From: a bacterium
GTDB lineage: Bacteria > Planctomycetota > J058 > JAJDCP01
NCBI GenBank assembly: GCA_030428695.1
Contig: JAUIEM010000032.1
Coordinates: 1 to 38,125 of the forward strand
Length of the DNA stretch: 38,125 nucleotides
Direction: 5' to 3'
Part shown: positions 15,301 to 23,169 of the stretch, piece by piece
Layout of the letters: every line of letters begins with the position of its first letter
Numbering within the stretch: the stretch's first letter is position 1
The notes under the pieces: model-generated
Told to the model about the DNA's origin: nothing
The model's input: only the letters and a program-made list of their open reading frames with translations
The model's database searches: none
Translations under genes and position numbers: made by a program

Positions 15301-18285
15301 ATCGCCGAGGATGCCAGAGGCCTCGACCCGCACGCTGGTGCGGCGCAGCGCCTCGAGCCACAGCCCGGCCTCGAGCGCTCCGCCGGGGCCGCGCGACGCG
15401 AGCAGCGCCGGGCTCGGGCGGAAGTCGCCGTCGAAGGCCTGCAGGAGACAGCGCAGCGCGAGCTCGCGGTTGTCGCCCGCCAGGCCGAAGGGGTTCGTGC
15501 CCCGCCGTGGGAGCCGGGCGATCGCGCGCGCCAGGCCGTACCAGGCCGCGGCCTGCAGGGTAGGGGAGCGGTCGAAGGCGCGCAGGGCCTGGAGGAACTG
15601 GCGGCCGGCCCGGGCGTGCAGCTCTTCGGCGAGCGAGGCCTCGGCGAGGTCGAGGAAGCCGCGCCCGGCGGCCTCCGAGGAGGGCTGGGCGGTGTACGCC
15701 TCGGTCACCCAGAAGGCCTGCTCGACCGCGTCGCCCCGGGCCGCGGCGACGCGCGCCCGCCACAGGGCGAGCCGGGCGACGGCCAGCGAGTCGGCGAGCT
15801 GGCCTCGGGAGGCCGCGGGGGCGGGCTCTTCGAGGGGGCCGCGCTGGGTGAGCCGGCGGCGGAAGCGGCGGTAGCCCGCCTCGGCCCGGGCCAGGGCCGC
15901 CGAGTCCGCGGTCGCGGGAGGCGGCAGCCCGGCGTGCAGGGCGGCCGCCTCCCGCAGCAGCAGGGCGACCCGCAGGCTCTCGGCCCGCGCGGGCAGGGCC
16001 TGGGCAGCCAGCGCCACTGCGGGGCGGGCGTCGAGCAGGTCGTCGTTGTCGCCGACCCGCGCGATCTCGTCCGCGCGTTCGTAGGCGAACAGGGCGAGAG
16101 CCCGCTCCGCGGCCGCTCCCCCCGGTTCCGCCGCGGCGTCGAGGTCTACCGACAGCGACACGTACGCCGACTCGAGCGCGTCCAGCCCCGCCTCGCGCTG
16201 GCGGAGGGCGTCGGCCTCCGCGCTCCGGCGCGCGGACTCGGCAGCCATGCGCGCGCCGAAGAGCGCGCAGATCACGAGCACGATGCCGAGGGCCGCGAAG
16301 CGCACGCTCGTCCGGTTCCGGCGCGTCCAGCGCAGCAGCCGCTCGAGCCGCGTGTAGGAGTAGGCGCGGACCGTGCGGCCGTCGAGGAAGGCGCGCACCT
16401 CGTCCTGCAGCGCGCGCACGTCGCGGTAGCGCTGCTCCCGGTCGGGCGCCATCGCGCGCAGCACGATCGCCTCGAGCTCGTCGGGGACCCAGCGCTCCGG
16501 GGACTTCTCCGAGGGCGGGACGACGTCGCCCGCGAGCGCCTCTTCATAGGCGTCCTTGGGCGTCCGCGAGCGCGGCATGCGCAAGCAGACCATGTGGTAG
16601 AGGATCGCCCCGAGCGCGAACACGTCCGCCCGCTCGTCGAGGGTGCTCAGCTCCCCCCGGGCCTGCTCCGGGGGCATGTAGGCGACGGTCCCGAGCAGCC
16701 TGCCGTCCGAGATCTCGTCGTCTCCGGAGAGGCTGCAGTCGGTGACGACCCGCCCCTCGGTCCGATCCTCCGGCTGCTCGACCCCGGCGAGCCCCCAGTC
16801 GAGCACGAGGGCCTCGCCGAAGCGGCCGACCATCACGTTGGCTGGCTTGAGGTCGCGGTGCAGCACGCCCCGGCTGTGGGCGTACGAGATCGCGTCGCAG
16901 ATCTTCAGGAAGATGTGCAGCAGCCAGGTCAGCTCGCGCACCTGGCCCTGCTTGTCCCCGTCGACGCGGCCGCCCGGGACCACGTCGCGGAACAGGGTCG
17001 AGTCGTGGTCCGAGCCGGGGCCGGTGCTCTGGAAGTCGTCGAGCTGGCCGGGCCGCCGTCCGCGGCGGAGGTCGGAGAGGATCGAGTGCAGGCTGTCGCC
17101 CTCGACCTTCTTCATCACGATGAAGGGGCGGCCGTCGTCGTCGGTCGCCAGCTCGTGGATCGGGACGATGTTCGGATGCTCGAGCTGGCCGGTGATCTGC
17201 GCCTCGGCGATGAACAAGCGCTGGACGCGCGGGTTGCGGGACAGCGAGGTCTTGATCGCGACCTCCCGCCGCAGGTCGGAGTCGACCGCGCCCCACACCT
17301 CTCCCATGCCGCCCGCGCCGAGCCGGTCGCGGATGGCGAACTTCGGCTCCTCGCGGTGGGGCCCCTCCAGGTCGTCCTCTTCCTCTTCCTCTTCCTCCTC
17401 GTCGAACATCGCGAACGAGCCGGCGATCGAGCGCGCGCGCGACACGGACACCGGCGCGACCGGCCGGTGGAACGTGGTGTCGGGGGAGGAGGACGGGCCG
17501 AGCTCGGCCCGCAGGTACTCCTCGCAGACCTCGAGCAGCGCGTCGAGGGTGGGGCGCTTGCGCGGCTTCGGATGGAACAGCCGGCAGAGCACGCGCCACA
17601 GCGAGGGGAACATCCCGGACAGGCTCTCGCCGAAGCGCTCGAAGCGCTCTCGCGGCTCGCCGGGGGCCGGGGGGTAGAAGCGGGTCAGCATGTAGACGAG
17701 CAGGCTGCCGAGACCGTAGACGTCTGCCTCCGGGCTCGGGGGCTGCCCCTCGAGGCGCTCGGGCGCGGCGCACAGGCGGGCTTCGGTCGGCCGGCCGGGC
17801 GCGGTCGAGCCGAGCTCGAGCAGCGGAAAGGCGAAGTCGCCGAGCACCGCCCGGCCATCGTCGGCGAAGCGCACGCACGAGGGGCCGAGCGCCCCGTGGC
17901 TGACATCCTGGTGGTGGGCGGCGCGCATCGCCAGGGCGAGCTGATGGGTGACGGCGAGGGCGTCGATCAGCGGCAGGGCGCCGTCTTCGACGCGGCCTGC
18001 GAGGTTCGGACCGGGTAGGAGCTCCTCGGCCCACAGCTGCTCCGCGCCGTCCTCGAACAGGCCGTGGCCGACGATGATGTGCGGGTGGCCCAGCCGCTGC
18101 AGAGCCCAGGTCTGGGACCGGAACAGGGTCTGTTGGGCCTCGCTGAGGCGGAAGGCCGGGCGCAGCTCCTTCAGCGCGACGCTGCCGAGCTCGCGGTGCT
18201 CCGCCCGCCAGCAGACGCTGACCGGCCCTTCACCGAGCGGCTCGAGGTCGACGAAGCCGGCACGCGAGTCGGTCGCGGCGCTCAT
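12322..18285 (-). CDS. Giant pseudokinase - Ser/Thr kinase - membrane - FG-GAP - lectin-like fusion
   Basis: This is a 1987-residue receptor-like kinase. Residues about 12-258 form a kinase fold with VALK Lys39, but the catalytic loop reads VSHGALGPSCV, so the HRD Asp is Ala132 and the Asn is Cys137, and DFG is DFA (150-152): a pseudokinase. After an acidic run (294-306) comes a complete kinase (316-633) with GAGGMGEVW, Lys345, HRDLKPAN (476-483) and DWG (496-498) for DFG. A transmembrane helix lies at about 663-680. Beyond it are a helical region, FG-GAP/VCBS-like calcium motifs (DVDGDGRRDL about 1105, DLNGDGRREL about 1168) and a lectin/LamG-like beta domain (about 1540-1700). The start is ATG 18285, with AAGAGG upstream. 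The topology suggests the outside domains sense and the inside kinase signals; substrates are unknown. Confidence 0.9.
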   Translation of the reverse strand: MSAATDSRAGFVDLEPLGEGPVSVCWRAEHRELGSVALKELRPAFRLSEAQQTLFRSQTWALQRLGHPHIIVGHGLFEDGAEQLWAEELLPGPNLAGRVEDGALPLIDALAVTHQLALAMRAAHHQDVSHGALGPSCVRFADDGRAVLGDFAFPLLELGSTAPGRPTEARLCAAPERLEGQPPSPEADVYGLGSLLVYMLTRFYPPAPGEPRERFERFGESLSGMFPSLWRVLCRLFHPKPRKRPTLDALLEVCEEYLRAELGPSSSPDTTFHRPVAPVSVSRARSIAGSFAMFDEEEEEEEEDDLEGPHREEPKFAIRDRLGAGGMGEVWGAVDSDLRREVAIKTSLSRNPRVQRLFIAEAQITGQLEHPNIVPIHELATDDDGRPFIVMKKVEGDSLHSILSDLRRGRRPGQLDDFQSTGPGSDHDSTLFRDVVPGGRVDGDKQGQVRELTWLLHIFLKICDAISYAHSRGVLHRDLKPANVMVGRFGEALVLDWGLAGVEQPEDRTEGRVVTDCSLSGDDEISDGRLLGTVAYMPPEQARGELSTLDERADVFALGAILYHMVCLRMPRSRTPKDAYEEALAGDVVPPSEKSPERWVPDELEAIVLRAMAPDREQRYRDVRALQDEVRAFLDGRTVRAYSYTRLERLLRWTRRNRTSVRFAALGIVLVICALFGARMAAESARRSAEADALRQREAGLDALESAYVSLSVDLDAAAEPGGAAAERALALFAYERADEIARVGDNDDLLDARPAVALAAQALPARAESLRVALLLREAAALHAGLPPPATADSAALARAEAGYRRFRRRLTQRGPLEEPAPAASRGQLADSLAVARLALWRARVAAARGDAVEQAFWVTEAYTAQPSSEAAGRGFLDLAEASLAEELHARAGRQFLQALRAFDRSPTLQAAAWYGLARAIARLPRRGTNPFGLAGDNRELALRCLLQAFDGDFRPSPALLASRGPGGALEAGLWLEALRRTSVRVEASGILGDLDDGGAFELYARIEEDALEIFSVDGQALDAAEADWRLLRERLSLSAALAGAGFDPEADVQLEWIGEFVPGSLSAVVRVGRDGLLVLSLRDNGEVELYAFDCPEPAAPRIRDVDGDGRRDLIIFSLRNQVTEIMVSFCDADGELGRPQPVRTPAGVPPEMRENIRRFHSRPSGVDMYDLNGDGRRELVIALGEFNHFHLEVWALDEARRFHLVWEELVGKTYLLPLPDGDGRRLVIDPFMPEKFWPFFRIRGYTPPELRAWSVGMPEGKLRLTPFEHPFAERARLFGPRHERPLVDGDLLVLRDGGHGQACFTRIGPDGALSPGVTLVHEDIEQLGPRLCAANGIFRRATRADLVALAARRPALEEPRRDHSERLTLVRFLYDFGLPAEAARVARETLDEGVAERDLEAALQRLELRALLAADAPTRLLARLEATVPAAALADLLPPAISALVTAGTPLPRLTTLVHRWRRGPDLDPQQRSTLGLLARSWAPLGDEPSIDWRGLELSTPDGSQPVAATLVVGEPRTLSYDPEHDAFRFLSTRLPPIARLIDGDAHALPTTPADLFGVPVRFDGGAWRMVCEIQLLGSYWGSHFDLGLLSIPDFERGREQITQGLRISCVGTNNLNALRLRSLSHGAWHGEVRVDSMTGRWVRAGVEYLPAQERLRVVLSDAESGELLAAFSCDSRPLARGTYLLGVGSTMREYPHTAVARLGRVALWGGFAPISPHEPVLSGLAYRFPGIAQKSEIFRRRLAGKRSPELWHELLERTAAALEGSRVDEQIVERTLSQLWFEALWEEGAETFVGTSFEPWLQDSLVEWAFWRLPGERDRLRAAGEVVGRLAFPGVDGPELTRRLSALHATPDDPQVFGSLVLVPMVDRGDVPPRYELENLYFAQQLAGQSRTTWMTWSGLLASWYLELMQRYPDVSAPAQDARVLLDLLRRARALELYTGADLIEDERAFVEEQRAHEEACREEERKRRAAAHAVGAAPAEWPE

Positions 18286-18315
18286 GGAGGGCCTCTTGGC
18301 GGAAGTACAGTCTCG

Positions 18316-18344
18316 AAGATAGCCCGCTCCCGCCAGCGAGGCAA
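18316..18344 (-). promoter_or_regulatory. Sigma70 promoter of the giant kinase gene
   Basis: Minus strand: TTGCCT (18344-18339), 17-base spacer, TATCTT (18321-18316), 31 bases before the ATG at 18285. Confidence 0.75.
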
Positions 18345-18396
18345 GCGCTCCGCGCCCCGGCTGGCGGCGGCGAGCAGGCGACGGGGCGAGAGAGCG

Positions 18397-18435
18397 CCAG
18401 CCGGTCAGGCCAGAAGCTTCAGCTCTCCCGGCTGG
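18397..18435. repeat. 8-bp perfect inverted repeat CCAGCCGG/CCGGCTGG
   Basis: The arms are 18397-18404 and 18428-18435. The 23-base loop contains the small palindrome GAAGCTTC. It lies between the two divergent promoters of the giant kinase and DUF3050 genes, where I see no gene in 18345-18534. It could be an operator or a leader hairpin; GC-rich chance pairing is also possible. Confidence 0.3.
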
Positions 18436-18534
18436 TCGGGATGTTCCGCCGCACGAAGGTCGTCAGCCGGCGCTCGACGCTCGGGCCGCGCGGGCGGCTG
18501 CGGTGCCAGCGCGCTCGACCTCCGCTCGCAAGCG

Positions 18535-18563
18535 TTGCAGCCGGGCCGCCCAGGCGGTACCGT
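18535..18563 (+). promoter_or_regulatory. Sigma70 promoter of the DUF3050 gene
   Basis: TTGCAG (18535-18540), 17 bases, TACCGT (18558-18563), 52 bases before the chosen GTG at 18615. Confidence 0.65.
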
Positions 18564-18614
18564 GACCGCCCGTCGCGGTGGCGGGACACTCAACCCCGGG
18601 GCGTGGAGGCCGAC

Positions 18615-19394
18615 GTGTCACGACTTCCCTCGTCCGCGCTCGTCGAGGACGGCTACCAGCAGCTCTTAGCCGCTCTCGGGGCGGCGCGCGCGGCGCTTCT
18701 CTCCCACCCGGTCTACGGCGCCGTCGCCGACCTCCCGCGGCTGCGGATCTTCATGCGCTCGCACGTGTTCGCTGTGTGGGACTTCATGAGCCTGCTCAAG
18801 ACCCTGCAGCGCCGCCTGACCTGCGTGACCGCGCCCTGGTTCCCGCCGGAAGATCGCGTCGCGGCGCGGCTGATCAACGAGATCGTGCTCGCCGAGGAGA
18901 GCGACGAGCTCGCCCCGGGGGTGTTCGCGAGCCACTTCGAGCTGTACATCGAGGCGATGGACGAGCTCGGCGCCGATGCCGGGCCGGTGCTCGCGCTGCT
19001 CACCGGGCTGCGCGCGGGCGAGCCGGTCGAGGTGGTGCTCGCGCGGCTCGCCGTGCCGGAGCAGACGCGGCGCTTCGTCGCGACCACCCTCGCGACCTGC
19101 GCCCGGCCGGTCGAGGAGGTCGCGGCCTCGTTCCTGCTCGGACGGGAGGACCTGATCCCGGACATGTTCGAGCGCCTCCTGCCCGCCCTGCCCGCGGGGC
19201 GCCTGCGGCTGTACGTCGAGCGGCACATCGCGCTCGACGGCGACTCCCACGGCCCCCTGGGCGCGCAGCTCCTGCGCCGGCTGTGTGGCGAGGATCCCGA
19301 CCGCTGGGCGGCCGCGACGGCGCGCGCCCGGCAGGCGATCGCCGCCCGGCACGCGCTGTGGGACGGGGTGGTCCAGGCCATCGGCGGGGTCTGA
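18615..19394 (+). CDS. DUF3050 family protein, heme-oxygenase-like helical fold
   Basis: The 259-residue protein carries the DUF3050 hallmark: HPVYGAV, LRIFMRSHVFAVWDFMSLLKTLQRRLTC, then RLINEIVLAEESDELAPG. The many conserved His/Glu residues (SHVFAVWDFM, LINEIVLAEESDE, later RHIALDGDSHGP) resemble the metal-binding helices of the heme-oxygenase-like superfamily, so a metal-dependent oxidase role is possible. That function is inference; the family is uncharacterised. The start is GTG 18615, chosen because GGAGG (18605-18609) is five bases upstream and the length fits the family. The longer reading frame from ATG 18441 overlaps the promoter. It is a single gene ahead of pcnB. Confidence 0.85.
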   Translation: MSRLPSSALVEDGYQQLLAALGAARAALLSHPVYGAVADLPRLRIFMRSHVFAVWDFMSLLKTLQRRLTCVTAPWFPPEDRVAARLINEIVLAEESDELAPGVFASHFELYIEAMDELGADAGPVLALLTGLRAGEPVEVVLARLAVPEQTRRFVATTLATCARPVEEVAASFLLGREDLIPDMFERLLPALPAGRLRLYVERHIALDGDSHGPLGAQLLRRLCGEDPDRWAAATARARQAIAARHALWDGVVQAIGGV

Positions 19395-19475
19395 GTCGCG
19401 CGGTGCGCTATCCCCTGCTGCGGGTCGGGCGCGCGGCGCTCGTCGGGGGAGTGAGCGGCAGCGGAACGCGGAGGC

Positions 19476-19504
19476 TTGCTCCGCGGCCGGATCTCGTGTA
19501 TCTT
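19476..19504 (+). promoter_or_regulatory. Sigma70 promoter of pcnB
   Basis: TTGCTC (19476-19481), 17 bases, TATCTT (19499-19504). The leader of about 75 bases contains a small hairpin, CCCC (19538-19541) / GGGG (19546-19549), about 37 bases before the ATG. Confidence 0.75.
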
Positions 19505-19586
19505 CCGTGTAGACCTGCCCTTTTCCCACCCGATCCGCCCCTTTCGGGGTGAGCACCTGCGAACGTTGAGGGAGTCCGGGAGCTCC

Positions 19587-21137
19587 ATGGCTGTGACACC
19601 CGTCGTCTGGCGTCATCCCGACATTTCCACCCGCGATCTCGATCGAGACTCCCTGAAGATCATCCAACGCCTGCGGCGCTTCGGGTACCAGCCGTATTAC
19701 GCCGGCGGTTGCGTGCGGGACATCCTGCTCGGGCACAAGCCGAACGACTTCGACATCGTGTCGGACGCGCGCCCCGAGGAGGTGCGCAAGGTCTTCCGCA
19801 ACTGCCGGGTGATCGGGCGGCGCTTCCGGCTCGCGCATATCCACTTCTACGGCAAGATCATCGAGGTCTCGACCTTCCGGGCGAAGGAGCACGGGGACGG
19901 CCAGGACGACGACGGCTACCTGCGCAACCAGAACACCTACGGGACGCCCGACGAGGACGCGCACAACCGCGACTTCACGATCAACGGCCTGTTCTTCGAC
20001 CCGGTCGCCGACGAGATCGTCGACTACGTCGGCGGACTCCGCGACCTGCACGCCGGCCTGGTGCGCACGATCGGCGAGCCTGAGCGGCGCTTCCGCGAGG
20101 ATCCCGTGCGCATGCTGCGGGCGATCAAGTACGCAGGGCGCCTCGACCTGACGATCGAGAAGGACACCGCGCGGGCGCTCGGCGACTGCCGGGTCGACCT
20201 CGAGAAGTGCAGCCGGGCGCGGCTGCTCGACGAGATCCTCAAGCTCGTGCGCGGACCGGCCTGCGACGAGGTCTTCCTGCGCCTGCTCGAGTCCGGCATC
20301 CTCGACGTGCTGTCGCCGACCCTCGCCGGCTTCCTGGCGGTGTCATCTGCTGAAGAGGAACGCTTCTGGCTGCTGCTCGGGGGCCTGGCGGCGGTCGCGC
20401 GCGGGCGGCGCAACGACATGCACCACGCGGTGCTGCTCGCCTGCCTCTTCCATCCCTTCCTCTCCCGGGCCTGGGAGCGCGCCGCGCTGCTCGACGGCCG
20501 GCCGAACCAGGCGATGCTGATCCGGCAGTCCGCGAAGCTGCTCGGCGGCTTCGCCGAGAAGTTCGCCCTGCCGCGCAAGCTGTCGCTGACCCTGCGCCAG
20601 GTCTGTTCGATGCAGCACATCCTCGAGCAGTGCCTGCGGTCGCCGAAGCGCCTCGCGCGCCGCGAGGGCTTCCGCGAGGCCCTGCGCTTCCTCGAGCTGC
20701 GCGCGTCGGTCGGGGACGTCGATGCGGAGGTGCTCAAGCCCTTCAAACGCTGGCTCGACGAGCCGCTCCTGCCCAAGCGGAGGGCGCACCAGGCGCGTCC
20801 CGCAGCGCGGCCCCGACGCCACAGCGAGGCCCTGCGGCGGGCGGCCGAGGCATCGCGGGCGCACCACGCCCCGGTGTCGGAAGATGGTGCGCCCGAGCCC
20901 GAGGTCGCGGCGGTCGAAGAAGACATCGCGACGGTCGAGGAAGAGGTTGCGGCCGTCGCGGAAGAGGTCGAGGCCGTCGCGGAAGAAGTCGAGGCCGTCG
21001 CGGAAGAAGTCGAGGCCGGGGAAGAGCTCGCCGCGCCCGAGGAGGAAGCGGTCGCGCAGGAGCCGACGCGGCGCGCCGAGCCGGCGCGGCGGGAGTCGCG
21101 CAGCGCGGTCGACGAGTGGTTCGCGGACATCCTCTAG
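19587..21137 (+). CDS. pcnB: PcnB-type poly(A) polymerase / tRNA nucleotidyltransferase family protein with acidic tail
   Basis: The 516-residue protein adds nucleotides to RNA 3' ends. The nucleotidyltransferase head shows GGCVRDILLG (40-49), NDFDIVSD with Asp54 and Asp56, VIGRRFRLAHI (75-85) and RDFTINGLFFDP, followed by the RNA-binding neck (EPERRFREDPVRMLRAIKYA). The GRRF.L.H element is typical of bacterial poly(A) polymerase I rather than CCA-adding enzymes, and there is no HD domain. Residues about 410-505 are an extra tail: Arg/Ala-rich, then Glu/Val/Ala repeats (452-477), ending SAVDEWFADIL. ATG 19587 has GGGAG just upstream. Poly(A) versus CCA activity cannot be decided with certainty. 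It converges on the methyltransferase gene at 21206. Confidence 0.88.
   Translation: MAVTPVVWRHPDISTRDLDRDSLKIIQRLRRFGYQPYYAGGCVRDILLGHKPNDFDIVSDARPEEVRKVFRNCRVIGRRFRLAHIHFYGKIIEVSTFRAKEHGDGQDDDGYLRNQNTYGTPDEDAHNRDFTINGLFFDPVADEIVDYVGGLRDLHAGLVRTIGEPERRFREDPVRMLRAIKYAGRLDLTIEKDTARALGDCRVDLEKCSRARLLDEILKLVRGPACDEVFLRLLESGILDVLSPTLAGFLAVSSAEEERFWLLLGGLAAVARGRRNDMHHAVLLACLFHPFLSRAWERAALLDGRPNQAMLIRQSAKLLGGFAEKFALPRKLSLTLRQVCSMQHILEQCLRSPKRLARREGFREALRFLELRASVGDVDAEVLKPFKRWLDEPLLPKRRAHQARPAARPRRHSEALRRAAEASRAHHAPVSEDGAPEPEVAAVEEDIATVEEEVAAVAEEVEAVAEEVEAVAEEVEAGEELAAPEEEAVAQEPTRRAEPARRESRSAVDEWFADIL
20940..21017 (+). repeat. 21-bp in-frame tandem repeat in the pcnB tail
   Basis: Units at 20940-20960, 20961-20981 and 20982-21002, plus a partial unit at 21003-21017, each encode EE(V)(E/A)AVA. 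Units two and three differ by one base, a sign of recent slippage expansion. Confidence 0.85.
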
Positions 21138-21139
21138 AG

Positions 21140-21153
21140 CGGGCGCTCGCCCG
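21140..21153. terminator. Possible bidirectional terminator hairpin between convergent genes
   Basis: CGGGCG (21140-21145) and CGCCCG (21148-21153) pair around CT right after the pcnB stop. A second short pairing, GGGGT/ACCCC, flanks GTTCG further on. There is no T tract, so this is a weak candidate. Confidence 0.25.
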
Positions 21154-21205
21154 GGACGGCTGCGCCTGGCTGCGGGGGGTGTTCGACCCCGCCGCCCTCG
21201 ATCCT

Positions 21206-21964
21206 TCAGCGGCGGAGCTCGAGGAAGAAGTCGAGACCCCGGGCGAAGCTCCGGCTCAGGCGGAACCAGCGCCGCCGCCGGTCCGCCTCGGTGACCGCGC
21301 GCTCCGGGCGATGCAGCGCGCGCAGCAGCCGGCCGCGCACGCGCCCCCGCAGGCCCGCCCAGGTGCGGGGCGCGCGCAGCCTCTCGACGGCCTGGGCCCC
21401 GTGCAGGCCGATCACGCCGTACAGGGAGCGGCGCGGGATACCCGCCTTCCGGCAGAAGCTCCGCAGGGTGTCCGGGCGCAGCTCGAAGACGTGGAAGGGG
21501 TTCGGGGGCGGTTGCCCCGGGAACGTCCGCCAGCGTGCGTTGGGCGTGGTCAGGAAGGCGCGCCCGCCGGGACGCAGCACCCGCCGCAGCTCGACCGTCA
21601 GGCGCACGGCGTCGACGAGCGGGAAGTGCTCGAGCAGCTGGAACGCGGTCACGACGTCGAAGCTGCGCGCGGCGAAGGGCAGCCGCAGGGCGTCCGCCTG
21701 CACCCGGGCGAGGCCCGGCCTGGGCGGGAGGTCGCCGAGGGCGCGGCGCGACAGGTCGAGGGCGACGACCGTGCGGCCCGGCCCCCGGAGCAGCCCGAGG
21801 GCGTAGCCGAGCCCGCAGCCGACGTCGAGCCAGCGGCTGCCTCGCGGCGCGCGGGAGGCGGCGGCGCGGTAGGCGAACAGATGACGGCGGAACAGGATGT
21901 AGTCGCGCAGGCGCGCCTCCGCGTCCGGCGCGGTGACCCGCCAGGTGTCGTCGACGGTCTGCAT
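21206..21964 (-). CDS. Class I SAM-dependent methyltransferase
   Basis: The 252-residue protein has the Rossmann-type SAM fold: WLDVGCGLGYALG (45-57, motif I), VVALDLSRRAL with the ribose-binding acidic residue, VQADALRLPFAARSFDVVTAFQLLEHFP (motifs II-III) and LRRVLRPGGRAFLTTPNA, as in the Methyltransf_11 group. The C-terminal 80 residues are Arg-rich and not part of the core. ATG 21964 shares its A with the TGA of the upstream phosphodiesterase (TGATG), so it is almost certainly translated by termination-reinitiation. The substrate is unknown. TTPNA.W and the later FELRPDTLRSFCRKAG resemble methyltransferases of surface-glycan clusters, but no glycan genes adjoin. Confidence 0.85.
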   Translation of the reverse strand: MQTVDDTWRVTAPDAEARLRDYILFRRHLFAYRAAASRAPRGSRWLDVGCGLGYALGLLRGPGRTVVALDLSRRALGDLPPRPGLARVQADALRLPFAARSFDVVTAFQLLEHFPLVDAVRLTVELRRVLRPGGRAFLTTPNARWRTFPGQPPPNPFHVFELRPDTLRSFCRKAGIPRRSLYGVIGLHGAQAVERLRAPRTWAGLRGRVRGRLLRALHRPERAVTEADRRRRWFRLSRSFARGLDFFLELRR

Positions 21965-22533
21965 CAGGCCGCGGGGGACCAGCGCTCCCCGGTCTCGCAG
22001 TCGACGTGCCAGAGGTCGATCGCGCCGTCGGGGGAGAGCGTCAGGACGCCGAGGGTGATCGGCAGCTGGAAGCGCCGGGGGCCGACCGAGCCGGGGTTGA
22101 AGACGTAGAGCCCGCGGTCCTTCGCGATCAAGGGCACGTGGGAGTGGCCGCACACCACCAGCTGCGCGCCGTGGCGGCGGGCCCGCGTGGCCGCGTCCTT
22201 GCGCAGGCGGGGCCCGTAGACCGCGATGTGCAGGAGCAGCAGCCGCAGCACCCGGGCGCCGTCCGGCGCGAGGAAGTCGAGCAGGATCGAGTCCGGCCGA
22301 GCGTTCCCGTCGATGTTGCCGCGCACCGCGAAGGTCGGCCGCAGCTCCTCGAGCTCGTCGATCACGTCGTCGCGGCCGATGTCCCCGGCGTGCAGGAGCA
22401 GCGCCGGGTCGAGCGCGGCGATGCGAGCGGGCAGGGCGGGATGGGGCGCGCTGTGGGTGTCGGCGACGATGCCGACGCGCAGGCCCGCGGCGGGCACGGG
22501 GACGGTCGCGGCGGTGTGTTTCCAGCGTGGCAT
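21964..22533 (-). CDS. YfcE/MJ0936-type metallophosphoesterase
   Basis: This 189-residue calcineurin-like phosphoesterase is of the small bacterial phosphodiesterase class. Metal ligands visible are Asp25 and His27 (VADTHSAPH), Asp51 (LLHAGDIG), Asn73 (VRGNIDG, where family members usually have GNCD or GNHD), His102 (LLLHIAVYG) and GHSH (129-132), then the typical [10 protein letters not shown] end. The start is ATG 22533, with GGAGG eight bases upstream. The gene is first of a two-gene unit with the methyltransferase. The physiological substrate of this class is generally unsettled. Confidence 0.9.
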   Translation of the reverse strand: MPRWKHTAATVPVPAAGLRVGIVADTHSAPHPALPARIAALDPALLLHAGDIGRDDVIDELEELRPTFAVRGNIDGNARPDSILLDFLAPDGARVLRLLLLHIAVYGPRLRKDAATRARRHGAQLVVCGHSHVPLIAKDRGLYVFNPGSVGPRRFQLPITLGVLTLSPDGAIDLWHVDCETGERWSPAA

Positions 22534-22554
22534 GCGGCGAACCTCCGGACGCGC

Positions 22555-22583
22555 AGGATGCGCGATGAGGGCGCGCGGGGCAA
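22555..22583 (-). promoter_or_regulatory. Candidate promoter of the phosphoesterase-methyltransferase unit
   Basis: Minus strand: TTGCCC (22583-22578), 17 bases, CATCCT (22560-22555), 22 bases before the ATG. The -10 departs from TAnnnT at its first base. Confidence 0.5.
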
Positions 22584-22700
22584 GGGCGGGGTGGGTCGCG
22601 GGATGAGCGCGGTGGCAGGGGGGCGGGTGAAGAGCGGATCGGGTCTTGACGTGCGGGGGCGCCCAGAGACCGCGAAACTCAGGTCGTTCGGCGACAGACA

Positions 22701-22762
22701 GGCCTCCGGGCGCCCGGCAGGGCGCAACACCGGCCTCCGGGCGCCCGGCAGGGCGCAACACC
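22701..22762. repeat. 31-bp exact tandem duplication with a 12-bp palindrome in each copy
   Basis: Copies at 22701-22731 and 22732-22762 are identical. Each contains CCGGGCGCCCGG, first at 22706-22717, and ends in GCGCAACACC, with AACAC following the second copy. It lies at the left edge of the foldback region. Confidence 0.9.
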
Positions 22763-22795
22763 AACACAGGACCGTTCCAGAGGACCAGGTTGCCC

Positions 22796-22887
22796 TCCAA
22801 AGCTGGAGACAGCTCCGGGCCATGGACGACATTCCGCGTGCAGGTGCTCCCCCCGGAGCTGGCTCCAGCTTTGGACGGTCATTTTTT
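22796..22887 (+). terminator. 24-bp stem hairpin followed by a T run
   Basis: The arms 22796-22819 and 22852-22875 pair with one mismatch around a 32-base loop. Six Ts follow at 22882-22887. The stem is far longer than most intrinsic terminators and no plus-strand gene ends nearby, so it may instead be part of the foldback element. Confidence 0.35.
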
Positions 22888-23169
22888 CGGGCAACCTGCG
22901 TCCGACAGGGTTGTGCCCGACAAGTTGATGAAGTGGAACCCCCCACCGGGGGGCAGGGGGGGTATAGCATGCACGCCATCCCCCGAACGGGCAATCGTGG
23001 CCGCCAACCTCGGAGCGGGCTTGCGGACGCGAAAAACCGATCGGGTTCGCGTCCGGGGCAAGCACCGTGGCGCACACCGGTCCCCGGGGAACGAGGTGTT
23101 TGTTGGCTTGTTGATGCCCCCCTGTGAGTCCCCCGGTGGGGGACCACCGTGTAGCGAGCAACATTGTCG

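Noticed and set aside
18405..18593. 62-codon minus-strand frame between the giant kinase and DUF3050 genes
   Set aside because: It overlaps the DUF3050 promoter and the inverted repeat, has an Arg/Pro-rich composition and no ribosome site.
18441..18614. 58-codon N-terminal extension of the DUF3050 protein
   Set aside because: It would cover the promoter at 18535-18563, is Arg-rich and unlike the family, and GTG 18615 has a well-spaced GGAGG.
21175..21195. tRNA T-arm-like sequence around GGTGTTCGACCCC
   Set aside because: No acceptor, D or anticodon arms can be built around it; it lies in a short gap between convergent genes.
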